A stretch of 64,000 nucleotides of DNA from Streptomyces sp. CB03234 (lineage in GTDB: Bacteria; Actinomycetota; Actinomycetes; Streptomycetales; Streptomycetaceae): the NCBI RefSeq assembly GCF_001905885.1, contig NZ_LIYH01000001.1, forward strand, positions 932,169 to 996,168, given 5' to 3'. The notes under the pieces were generated by a model, which worked only from the letters and a program-made list of their open reading frames with translations, made no database searches and was not told the origin of the DNA. Of this stretch, positions 57,134-64,000 are shown piece by piece. Within the stretch, counting starts at the first letter, position 1. Every line of letters begins with the position of its first letter. Both the position numbers and the translations under genes were made by a program.

Positions 57134-59188
57134 ATGCACACATTCGGACTCCGGGGCGGCAGAGCGGCGGGGGCGCTGCCGGCCGTGACGCTGCTCGCCA
57201 CGGCCCTGCTCGCCACGGCCGTTCCGGCCGCTCCGGCCGCGGCGGCCCCGCTCGCGCCGCGGATCGACCTCACGGTGCTGGTCGTGGACGACGGCGGCGG
57301 CGCGGTCGGGGCGATCACCTCCGAACTGAGCGGCTCCGGCGTCCCGTACCGCACGGTCCGCCTCACCGACCCGGCACGCCCCGTCATCGACGCCGCGTTC
57401 CTCGCCGACACGGTCGACGGGCGGCCCCGCGCCAAGTACCAGGGCGTGGTGCTGCCGGACGAGGCGCCGGGGGGCCTGGCGGCCGCGGAGCGGGCCGCCC
57501 TCACCGCGTACGAACGCGCGTACGCCATCCCCCAGGTGGACGCCCACACCTGGGCCCACCCGGGCGTCGGCCTCGACTACACCAGTGAAGGCGGCCGCTC
57601 CGGCGTCATGGACGGGGTCCGCGCCGAGCTCACCCCCGCCGGGAAGGCGGGCCCCTTCCGGTACCTGGACGGGCCGGTCACCTTCGAGGACAACGACCCG
57701 GACATCGCCGAGAGTTACGGGTACGCCGGCCGGCCTCGCGAGGGCTTCACCAGCTACCTCGACGTCCCCACCGAGGACGGCGGCCGCGCCGGCCTCATCG
57801 GGGAGTACGCCCGCGACGGCCGGCGCGAACTGGTCGTCACCTTCGCCTACAACCAGCACCAGCGGCAGTTCCGGGCCCTGGCCCGCGGCATCGTGGAGTG
57901 GCTGACGGGAGGCGTCCACCTCGGGCAGAACCGCAACTACCTGTCCGTCCACGTCGACGACGTCTTCGCCCCCGACGCCCGCTGGGACACCGAACGCAAC
58001 TGCACGCCCGGCGACTTCGACTGCGCCGACGGCGACGGTGAGGGCACCGAGCCGATCCGGATGACCGCGGCCGACGCCGAGTACGCCGCCCAGTGGCAGC
58101 GCTCCGCCGGCTTCACCCTCGACATGGTCTACAACGCGGGCTCCGGCGAGGAGTGGAAGGCCCAGAACGGCGGCAGCGACCCGCTCACCGCCCGGCTGCT
58201 GGCCGACCGCGCCCAGTACCGCTGGGTCAACCACACCTACACGCACCCGTTCCTCGGCTGCGTCCAGGACACCTCCACCGTCCCGTGGACCTGCGCCAAG
58301 GACGCGTACGGGAACACCCGCTGGATGAGCCGCGCCGAGATCGCCGCCCAGATCCGCGACAACCACACCTGGGCCGTGAACCGGGGCATCGCCGTCGACC
58401 GCACCGAACTGGTCACCGGCGAGCACTCCGGCCTCAGGACCCTCCCGCAGCAGCCCGCCGACAACCCGAACCTCGCCGGCGCCCTCGCCGACACCGGCGT
58501 GAAGTGGATCGCGAGCGACAACTCCCGCGAGCCCCGGCAGCGACCCGTCGGCGCCGCGAACACCGTCCCGCGCCACCCGGTGAACGTGTACTACAACGTC
58601 GGCACCGCCGCCGAGATGACCGACGAGTACAACTGGATCTACACCTCCAAGGAGGACGGCGGCAGCGGCGTCTGCGAGACCGACCCCGCCTCCACCTGCC
58701 TCGACGAGCCGCTCGACGTCACCACCGGGTACACCTCGTACATCGTGCCGCAGGAGGCCCGTATCGCCCTCGGCCACGTCATCGCCAACGACCCCCGCCC
58801 GCACTACGTCCACCAGTCCAACCTCGCCGAGGAACGCCTCCTCTACCCCGTCCTCGACAAGGTCCTCGCCGACTACCGCGCCCTGTTCGCCGACAACACC
58901 CCGCTCATCAACCCCCGCCACCGCGACGCCGGTACGGAACTGGCCCGCCGCGCCGCCTGGGACAAGGCCCTAGCGGCCGGCAAGGTCACCGCGTACCGCA
59001 TCGGCACCACCGTCACCGTCAAGGCGCCTGCCGGAGTGACCGCGCCCGTCACCGCACCCGAGGGGACCCGCAAGCAGCAGCTGATCGGTACGACGGCGTT
59101 CGGCACCCCGTACGCCGGCGCGCGCTCCGCCTGGACCGCGCCCGACACCCTGCAGTCGGCGGTCACCCTCACGCTGCCGACCGCCTGA
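57134..59188 (+). CDS. Agd3/CE18-like secreted polysaccharide deacetylase
   Basis: The 684-residue product has an N-terminal signal peptide (VTLLATALLATAVPAAPAAA). Residues 45-200 (RIDLTVLVVDDGGGAVGAIT) resemble the N-terminal sugar-binding-type domain of Agd3. The catalytic half shows a NodB-like metal set: HVDDVF with Asp275/Asp276 and HTYTHPF with His367 and His371. The segment KWIASDNSREPRQRPVGAAN and the C-terminal HVIANDPRPHYVHQSNLAE are also Agd3-like. Agd3 removes acetyl groups from galactosaminogalactan in Aspergillus. It is first in a five-gene operon with a GT4 enzyme, a membrane protein and two polygalactosamine-type hydrolases, which strongly supports an exported N-acetylgalactosamine polymer as substrate. 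Confidence 0.82.
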   Translation: MHTFGLRGGRAAGALPAVTLLATALLATAVPAAPAAAAPLAPRIDLTVLVVDDGGGAVGAITSELSGSGVPYRTVRLTDPARPVIDAAFLADTVDGRPRAKYQGVVLPDEAPGGLAAAERAALTAYERAYAIPQVDAHTWAHPGVGLDYTSEGGRSGVMDGVRAELTPAGKAGPFRYLDGPVTFEDNDPDIAESYGYAGRPREGFTSYLDVPTEDGGRAGLIGEYARDGRRELVVTFAYNQHQRQFRALARGIVEWLTGGVHLGQNRNYLSVHVDDVFAPDARWDTERNCTPGDFDCADGDGEGTEPIRMTAADAEYAAQWQRSAGFTLDMVYNAGSGEEWKAQNGGSDPLTARLLADRAQYRWVNHTYTHPFLGCVQDTSTVPWTCAKDAYGNTRWMSRAEIAAQIRDNHTWAVNRGIAVDRTELVTGEHSGLRTLPQQPADNPNLAGALADTGVKWIASDNSREPRQRPVGAANTVPRHPVNVYYNVGTAAEMTDEYNWIYTSKEDGGSGVCETDPASTCLDEPLDVTTGYTSYIVPQEARIALGHVIANDPRPHYVHQSNLAEERLLYPVLDKVLADYRALFADNTPLINPRHRDAGTELARRAAWDKALAAGKVTAYRIGTTVTVKAPAGVTAPVTAPEGTRKQQLIGTTAFGTPYAGARSAWTAPDTLQSAVTLTLPTA

Positions 59189-59213
59189 CCAGCTCACTTC
59201 CGGGGGGAAACCG

Positions 59214-60734
59214 ATGCCGACCACAGGCCGCCACGTCACCATGCTCACCGAAGGCACCTATCCGCACGTCCACGGTGGCGTCAGCACCTGGTGCGACCAG
59301 CTCGTCCGCGGCATGCCCGAGGTCGACTTCCACGTCCTGGCACTGACCGGCAGCGGCCGCGAACCGGTCACCTGGGAGCTGCCGCCCAACCTCTACCGGC
59401 ACACCTCGTTCCCCCTGTGGGGCCCGGCCCAGGGGCGCTCCCTGCCCCTCATCGGCCGCGAGCGGCGCCGCTTCACCGACACGTACGAACGCTTCCTGCT
59501 GTCGATACTCGACCCGTCCGCCGGCTGCGACTTCGCCGAGAACCTGTACGCCCTCGCCTTACTCGCCCGGCGCGGCAGGCTCTCGGCGGCCCTCCGCTCC
59601 GAGTCCGTCCTCCGCTCGCTGATGTGGATATGGACCATGCCGCACCTGAAGACGGCGGCCGCCCGCCCCACCGTCCACGACGCCCTGACCGCCACCGACC
59701 TCCTCGAACACGCGCTGCGCCCGCTCGCCGCCCGCATACCCGACGACTGCGTCGCCCACGCCGTCTCCAGCGGCCTGGCCACCCTCCCCGCGCTCGCCGC
59801 CCAGCACTTCGACGGCGTACCGTTCCTGCTCACCGAACACGGCATCTACCTGCGCGAGCGCTACCTCGGCTACCGCAGCGCCGCCCAGAGCTGGCCCGTC
59901 AAGGCCCTGATGCTCGGGTTCTACCGGGAACTCAACACCCTCGGCTACCGCAAGGCCGACCTCATCACCCCCTGCAACCAGTACAACCGGCGCTGGGAGG
60001 AGCGCGGCGGCGCCCCCGCCGACCGCATCCGCACCGTCTACAACGGCGTCGACCCGCACGCCTTCCCCCTCGCCGGACCCGAACCGGCCCTGCCCACGCT
60101 CAGCTGGTGCGGCCGTATCGACCCCATCAAGGACCTGGAGACGCTCATCCGGGCGTACGCCATCGCCCGCGCCGAACTCCCCGAGCTGCGGCTGCGGTTG
60201 TTCGGCCCCGTCCCGGCCGGCAACGAGGACTACCGGACGAAGCTGGAGAAGCTCGCCGCCGAACTCGGCGTCACCGACGGCATCAGCTACGAGGGCCGGG
60301 TCTCCGACGTGGCGAGCGCCTACGCGGCGGGCCACCTGGTGATGCTCTCCTCCATAAGCGAAGGGTTCCCCTTCTCGCTCATCGAGGCCATGTCGTGCGG
60401 GCGGGCCACCGTCTCCACCGACGTCGGCGGCGTACGGGAGGCGGTCGGCGACACCGGACTGGTGGTGCCGCCCCGCGAACCGGCCGTCATGGCCGAGGCC
60501 GTGCTGACCCTGCTGCGCGACCACGAGCGGCGCGCCGGACTGGGGCGGCGGGCCCGGCAGCGGGTCGTCGACCAGTTCACGCTGAGCCGCTCCGTCGACG
60601 GCTTCCGCCGCATCTACCTGGAGCTGGCCGGACACCCCCAGCCGGAGCCTCAGCGGATCGACGCCGACGACTGGACCCTCCAGCTGCGGATCACCGACCC
60701 GTGGCGCGACCTCGTCACCGAGGAGGCGGCCTGA
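59214..60734 (+). CDS. GT4 glycosyltransferase, PelF-like
   Basis: The 506-residue cytoplasmic enzyme matches the PelF group of GT4 glycosyltransferases: N-terminal LTEGTYPHVHGGVSTWCDQL, central LTEHGIYLRERYLGYRSAAQ, NGVDPHAFPLAG, LSWCGRIDPIKDLETLIRAY and the donor-binding SEGFPFSLIEAM, with the E-x7-E pair at about 383 and 391. PelF builds Pel, a GalN/GalNAc polymer, using UDP-GalNAc; the fungal counterpart is the GT4 part of Gt4c. The ATG has GGGGGG seven bases upstream and follows the deacetylase by 25 bases. Its stop shares one base with the start of the membrane protein gene. Confidence 0.88.
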   Translation: MPTTGRHVTMLTEGTYPHVHGGVSTWCDQLVRGMPEVDFHVLALTGSGREPVTWELPPNLYRHTSFPLWGPAQGRSLPLIGRERRRFTDTYERFLLSILDPSAGCDFAENLYALALLARRGRLSAALRSESVLRSLMWIWTMPHLKTAAARPTVHDALTATDLLEHALRPLAARIPDDCVAHAVSSGLATLPALAAQHFDGVPFLLTEHGIYLRERYLGYRSAAQSWPVKALMLGFYRELNTLGYRKADLITPCNQYNRRWEERGGAPADRIRTVYNGVDPHAFPLAGPEPALPTLSWCGRIDPIKDLETLIRAYAIARAELPELRLRLFGPVPAGNEDYRTKLEKLAAELGVTDGISYEGRVSDVASAYAAGHLVMLSSISEGFPFSLIEAMSCGRATVSTDVGGVREAVGDTGLVVPPREPAVMAEAVLTLLRDHERRAGLGRRARQRVVDQFTLSRSVDGFRRIYLELAGHPQPEPQRIDADDWTLQLRITDPWRDLVTEEAA

Positions 60735-62218
60735 TGAGCGGCTCCCTGTGGCTGAAGGCCGAGTCCGCCGGACTCGACACCCTGCCCGCCGTCCCCCGCC
60801 CCCGGCCCCGCTGGGCCGCCGCCGACCCCATCGACGAACTGACCACCCGGCTGGAGGACGTGATAGCGGCCGCCGTCCACCCCGACGAGATAGCCGCCAT
60901 CCTCGAATCCGACGGCATGACGGACGATCACATACGGCTCACCTACGGCCGGGAGGACTCCTTCGCCCTCGCCGAGGACCTCTACGCGCGCGTGGAGCGG
61001 CGTTTCACCGAACCCGAAGGCCCGCCCACGGACCTGTGGCACACCGGCCTCGGCGGGTGCCTCCTGCGCGGCCTCGTCTTCGCCCTGCCCGGCCTCGCCT
61101 ATGTGCTCGGCGCCCCGCTCCTGGCCGGCCCGCCCGGCCCGCTCGGGCTGCCCGCCGGCACCGTCCCGCTGCTCGCCGGGGCGGTCACCGGCTGGGTGTG
61201 GAACCAGGCCCTGTCCCACCGCGCCTACTCCTGGCTGGGTCTGGGCGACCGCCGCGCCGCCGCCCGCACGCTGCTGCGCGGCGCCCCGGCTGGCGCCCTG
61301 CTCGGCGCCCTGGTGGCGGTGGCCGCGGCCGGGCCCGGGGAGTGGGGCGGCGCCGTGTTCGCGGCCGGTCAGGCCGTGTACCTGGGCGCCGCGACCGTCC
61401 TGCTGGTCCTGGACCGGGAGCGGGCGCTGCTGGGCGCGCTGGCACCGCTGATCGCCGGCACGCCCGCCGCCCACTGGGTCGGCCTCCCCGACCCGGTGCG
61501 GGCGGCCCTGCTCGGCACCTCCCTGGCCGTGGCGGTCGTCCTCGCGTGGCGGGAGCTGCGGCCCGGGAGGAGCCATGCCGGGGAGCGGGGGAGGGCCGAG
61601 CCCCGGCTCGCCGCGTCCGTGCCGTACGGGCTGTTCGGCCTCGGTACGGGCGGGCTCGTCCTGTACGCCGCGATCGGCGACGTCCTCGCCGAAGGCGCCG
61701 GGGCGTCCGCGGCGGGGGCCCCGGTGGCGGGGGCCTCGGTCGTCGGGCCCACCGCCGTGGCGCTCACCCTGTCCATGGGGCCCGCCGAGTGGCTGCTGCA
61801 CCGGTTCCGCAGCGAGAGCCGCGCCGGGCTGCGGGCCGCCACCAGCTCCCGCGCCTTCCGCCGCGCCACGGCCACCACGCTCGCGCTGTGCCTCACCGTC
61901 TACCTGGCGGTGCTGCTGGCCCTCGCGGTGACGGGCACACTGCTGTGGCCGGGCGCGCCGGACATCGGCGGAATCCGGCTCGCGTCACTGCTCCTGATCG
62001 GTACGGTGCTGTGGGCGGCCCTGCTGCTCCAGTCGTTCGGGGCGGTGCTCAGCGCGGCGCTGGTGTGCGGGGCGGCGACCGGGGCGCAGACGGTGGCACT
62101 GGTGACCGGGGCGGGTGACCCGCGGCTGGTCGGCGCGGGCGTCGCCGGGGCGGCCGCCGTGGTGCTGGCCGTGCTGGGCTGCGTCCTGCTCGGGCGGGCG
62201 ACCGCACACCGTACGTAG
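60734..62218 (+). CDS. Polytopic membrane protein, probable exopolysaccharide export/assembly partner
   Basis: The 494-residue protein has a soluble N-terminal 110 residues (DELTTRLEDVIAAAVHPDEI, LTYGREDSFALAEDLYARVE) followed by ten or more membrane helices such as LLRGLVFALPGLAYVLGAPL, TALALCLTVYLAVLLALAV and SLLLIGTVLWAALLLQSFGA. It overlaps the GT4 gene by one base (TGATG), so the two are translationally coupled. In Pel systems PelF works with the polytopic PelG, and in fungi the GT4 domain is fused to membrane helices. The position and topology suggest an equivalent role, but no PelG signature is recognised and the assignment rests on context. Confidence 0.7.
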   Translation: MSGSLWLKAESAGLDTLPAVPRPRPRWAAADPIDELTTRLEDVIAAAVHPDEIAAILESDGMTDDHIRLTYGREDSFALAEDLYARVERRFTEPEGPPTDLWHTGLGGCLLRGLVFALPGLAYVLGAPLLAGPPGPLGLPAGTVPLLAGAVTGWVWNQALSHRAYSWLGLGDRRAAARTLLRGAPAGALLGALVAVAAAGPGEWGGAVFAAGQAVYLGAATVLLVLDRERALLGALAPLIAGTPAAHWVGLPDPVRAALLGTSLAVAVVLAWRELRPGRSHAGERGRAEPRLAASVPYGLFGLGTGGLVLYAAIGDVLAEGAGASAAGAPVAGASVVGPTAVALTLSMGPAEWLLHRFRSESRAGLRAATSSRAFRRATATTLALCLTVYLAVLLALAVTGTLLWPGAPDIGGIRLASLLLIGTVLWAALLLQSFGAVLSAALVCGAATGAQTVALVTGAGDPRLVGAGVAGAAAVVLAVLGCVLLGRATAHRT

Positions 62219-62237
62219 ACAGACGAAGGATGCGCAC

Positions 62238-62849
62238 GTGGACCTGCTGGTGCCCTACTACGAGCACCCCGCCGCCCGCCCCGCCGAATGGGACGCGATC
62301 ATCGCCTCGGCGCCGCTGCTGTACGGGGTGATCCTCAACCCCGCGAGCGGCGCGGGCCGGGCGCCCGACCCCGCGTTCGTGACCGTCGCGGACCGGCTCC
62401 GGGCGGCCGGGGTGTGCGTCCTCGGCTACACCGACACCGACTACGGCCGCCGCCCGCACGCCGACGTCCTCACCGACCTGGTCCGCCACCGCGACTGGTA
62501 CGGCGCCGACGGCGCGTTCCTCGACCAGGTGCCGACCGAGCCCGGGGCCGCCCCGCACTACCGGCGCCTGGCGGTGGCCGCCCGCGCGGCGGGCGCCGCC
62601 ACCGTCGTCCTCAACCACGGGGCCCACCCCGACCCCGCGTACGCCGAACTGGCCGAACTGCTCGTCACCTTCGAGGGCCCCTGGGACACCTACCGCGACC
62701 TGGACCTGCCGGTCGCCGACCACTACTGCCACCTGGTCTACGCGGCCCCGCCCGACGCCCGGGTCACCACCCGCGTGCGGTGCGCGGTCCCCGGCGCCGG
62801 GGCACACCCGTGGGGCACCCTCCCGCACGTCCTGGAGTGCCGCTCGTGA
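62238..62849 (+). CDS. Spherulin-4 family protein, GH135/Sph3-like
   Basis: The 203-residue protein has the spherulation-specific family 4 pattern: VDLLVPYYEHPAARPAEWDA, YGVILNPASGAG, the GYTDTDYGRRP loop, and DGAFLDQVPTEPGAAPHY with the probable acidic catalytic residues. Sph3 of Aspergillus (GH135) cleaves galactosaminogalactan and is required for its production. The GTG at 62238 is used, with GAAGGA upstream. No signal peptide is visible, which is odd for this family and suggests either a cytosolic role or an unrecognised export route. It is coupled to the next gene through GTGA. Confidence 0.82.
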   Translation: MDLLVPYYEHPAARPAEWDAIIASAPLLYGVILNPASGAGRAPDPAFVTVADRLRAAGVCVLGYTDTDYGRRPHADVLTDLVRHRDWYGADGAFLDQVPTEPGAAPHYRRLAVAARAAGAATVVLNHGAHPDPAYAELAELLVTFEGPWDTYRDLDLPVADHYCHLVYAAPPDARVTTRVRCAVPGAGAHPWGTLPHVLECRS

Positions 62850-63637
62850 TCCGCCGCGCCCCCCTCCTCCTCGCCGCCCTGGTCCTGGTGCTGGCCGGCT
62901 GCACGAGCACGTCCGACGACGAACCCGGCCCCCGGCGGGACCGCTGGCAGCCCACGCCCGGCCAGGCGTGGCAGTGGCAGCTCAGCGGCCGGCTCGATCC
63001 GACCGTAGACGTGCCGGTGTACGACATCGACGGCTTCGACCACCCGGCGTCGACCGTCGCCGACCTGCACCGGCGCGGCCGCAAGGTGATCTGCTACCTG
63101 TCCACCGGGGCGTGGGAGGACTGGCGCCCGGACGCCGCGAGGTTCCCGAAGTCCGTGATCGGCAAGGGCAACGGCTGGGAGGGCGAGCGGTGGCTCGACA
63201 TCCGCCGCACGGACGTCCTCGAACCACTGATGGCGGCCCGCCTCGACATGTGCCGCGACAAAGGGTTCGACGCGGTGGAGCCCGACAACATGGACGGCTA
63301 CGCCAACCGCACCGGTTTCCCCCTGACGGCCGCGCACCAGCTGCGCTACAACCGCCTCATCGCCCGCCTCGCGCACGAGCGCGGCCTCGCGGTGGGCCTC
63401 AAGAACGACCTCGACCAGATCCCGCAGCTGCTGGACGACTTCGACTTCGCCGTCAACGAACAGTGCGCGGAGCACGACGAGTGCGCCGCCCTCAGCCCGT
63501 TCATCGAGGCGGGCAAGGCGGTGTTCCATGTGGAGTACGAGCTCAGCCCGCCGGAGTTCTGCGCGGAGGCGGAACGGCTGCGGATGAGCTCGATGCTGAA
63601 GCGGTACGAGCTGGGCGCCTGGCGCCGACCCTGCTGA
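62846..63637 (+). CDS. GH114 endo-alpha-1,4-polygalactosaminidase lipoprotein
   Basis: The 263-residue product starts at GTG 62846, overlapping the previous stop (GTGA). Its N-terminus, LLLAALVLVLAGC, has an LAGC lipobox, so it is anchored on the outer face of the membrane. The GH114 core is complete: WQWQLSGRLDPTVDVPVYDI, CYLSTGAWEDWRPDAARFP, GERWLDIRRTDV, KGFDAVEPDNMDGYANRTGF, VGLKNDLDQIPQL and FAVNEQCAEHDEC. GH114 enzymes (fungal Ega3) cut alpha-1,4-linked galactosamine chains, here probably trimming or releasing the polymer made by the operon. Confidence 0.9.
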   Translation: MIRRAPLLLAALVLVLAGCTSTSDDEPGPRRDRWQPTPGQAWQWQLSGRLDPTVDVPVYDIDGFDHPASTVADLHRRGRKVICYLSTGAWEDWRPDAARFPKSVIGKGNGWEGERWLDIRRTDVLEPLMAARLDMCRDKGFDAVEPDNMDGYANRTGFPLTAAHQLRYNRLIARLAHERGLAVGLKNDLDQIPQLLDDFDFAVNEQCAEHDECAALSPFIEAGKAVFHVEYELSPPEFCAEAERLRMSSMLKRYELGAWRRPC

Positions 63638-63638
63638 G

Positions 63639-63710
63639 CCCTACGACGGGGCCCTACGACGGGCCCCTACGACGGGCCCCTACGACGGGGCGGCGTCGCC
63701 CTAGGACGGG
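63639..63710. repeat. 13-base tandem repeats around the cold-shock gene stop codon
   Basis: CCCTACGACGGG occurs at 63639, 63652, 63665 and 63678, and a variant, CCCTAGGACGGG (63699-63710), contains the stop codon of the - strand cold-shock gene. The array fills the space between two convergent genes. Confidence 0.85.
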
Positions 63711-63904
63711 CTGACGTTCTCGGCCTGCGGGCCCTTGGGCCCCTGGGTGACGTCGAACTGCACCTTCTGGCCCTCGTGGAGCTCCCGGTAACCGGTGGAA
63801 GCGATGGCCGAGTAGTGCACGAACACGTCGGGGCCGCCGCCGTCCTGCTCGATGAAACCGAAGCCCTTCTCCGGGTTGAACCACTTCACAGTGCCAGTAG
63901 CCAT
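63701..63904 (-). CDS. Cold-shock domain protein
   Basis: The 67-residue protein is a CspA-type RNA chaperone: [20 protein letters not shown] carries RNP1 (KGFGFI), and DVFVHYSAI carries RNP2. The length is normal for Streptomyces cold-shock proteins such as SC 7.0. AGGAG precedes the ATG at 63904. The end of the gene, encoding ENVSPS, lies in the last unit of a tandem repeat. It is a single gene convergent with the exopolysaccharide operon. Confidence 0.95.
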   Translation of the reverse strand: MATGTVKWFNPEKGFGFIEQDGGGPDVFVHYSAIASTGYRELHEGQKVQFDVTQGPKGPQAENVSPS

Positions 63905-63967
63905 GGTGATCGATCTCCTTCTTCGTTCACCCGCCGACTACCGGGACCCACGCCACTCAAACACCCT

Positions 63968-64000
63968 TCAGCCGAAAGTCAGCACGATCAGCGCCGCCGT
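63968..64000 (-). CDS. Possible C-terminal end of a gene running off the window
   Basis: On the - strand the last 33 bases read TAALIVLTFG followed by TGA at 63968-63970. The hydrophobic end would fit a membrane protein, but so short a piece cannot be identified and may be chance. Confidence 0.25.
   Translation of the reverse strand, partial: TAALIVLTFG

Overview
The window is a piece of a high-GC actinomycete chromosome, almost certainly Streptomyces. The evidence is GC-rich third codon positions, GTG and TTG starts, many Tat signals and lipoproteins, GlnR-type operators in front of both glutamine synthetase genes, and long perfect-stem terminators. From memory, the gene order (MalR-type regulator, amylase, pullulanase, glnII, glnA, lipA, lipB, aceE, E2, lpd, pepA) matches a conserved core segment of Streptomyces chromosomes. 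I could not check this against a database. There are no rRNA, tRNA, CRISPR, transposase or prophage genes.

Layout. 1-8.2 kb: starch use, with the tail of a LacI/MalR-type regulator, a secreted alpha-amylase with its promoter and palindromic operator, and a giant secreted amylopullulanase. 8.2-13.4 kb: an isomerase, an exported agmatine-deiminase-like Tat lipoprotein with a divergent TetR regulator and palindromic operator, a second TetR gene, and a two-gene redox operon (ferritin-like PF10118 protein plus 2Fe-2S reductase). 13.4-18.5 kb: a membrane-spanning sigma-like protein and a GH89 alpha-N-acetylglucosaminidase broken by a TA-dinucleotide frameshift. 18.6-29.1 kb: lipoprotein, two secreted proteins with Gln/Gly repeat linkers, PepSY and His/Met-rich membrane proteins with a winged-helix regulator, and glnII. 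29.2-34.9 kb: MarR/hydrolase pair, ArsC-like protein, a hydrolase-kinase fusion, an AlkZ-like protein. 35-43.3 kb: glnA, RDD and DUF4191 membrane proteins, lipA, lipB, an NsdA-like regulator and an FAD oxidoreductase. 43.3-47.9 kb: a repeat-rich gap followed by single housekeeping-type genes. 48-57 kb: pyruvate dehydrogenase E1, GntR regulator, E2, E3 and leucyl aminopeptidase.

57.1-63.6 kb holds the most striking unit: a tightly packed five-gene operon. It encodes an Agd3/CE18-like exported polysaccharide deacetylase, a PelF-like GT4 glycosyltransferase, a polytopic membrane protein, a spherulin-4/GH135-like protein and a GH114 polygalactosaminidase lipoprotein. This gene set mirrors the fungal galactosaminogalactan cluster (agd3, gt4c, sph3, ega3) more closely than the classical bacterial pel operon. 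It suggests a partly deacetylated galactosamine-containing exopolysaccharide made and trimmed by this bacterium. A cold-shock protein gene follows.

How the parts work together: lipA and lipB make the lipoyl groups carried by the two lipoyl domains of the E2 protein, which joins AceE and Lpd in the pyruvate dehydrogenase complex. glnA and glnII are the two GlnR-controlled nitrogen assimilation enzymes. The amylase and pullulanase release malto-oligosaccharides under the neighbouring MalR-type regulator.
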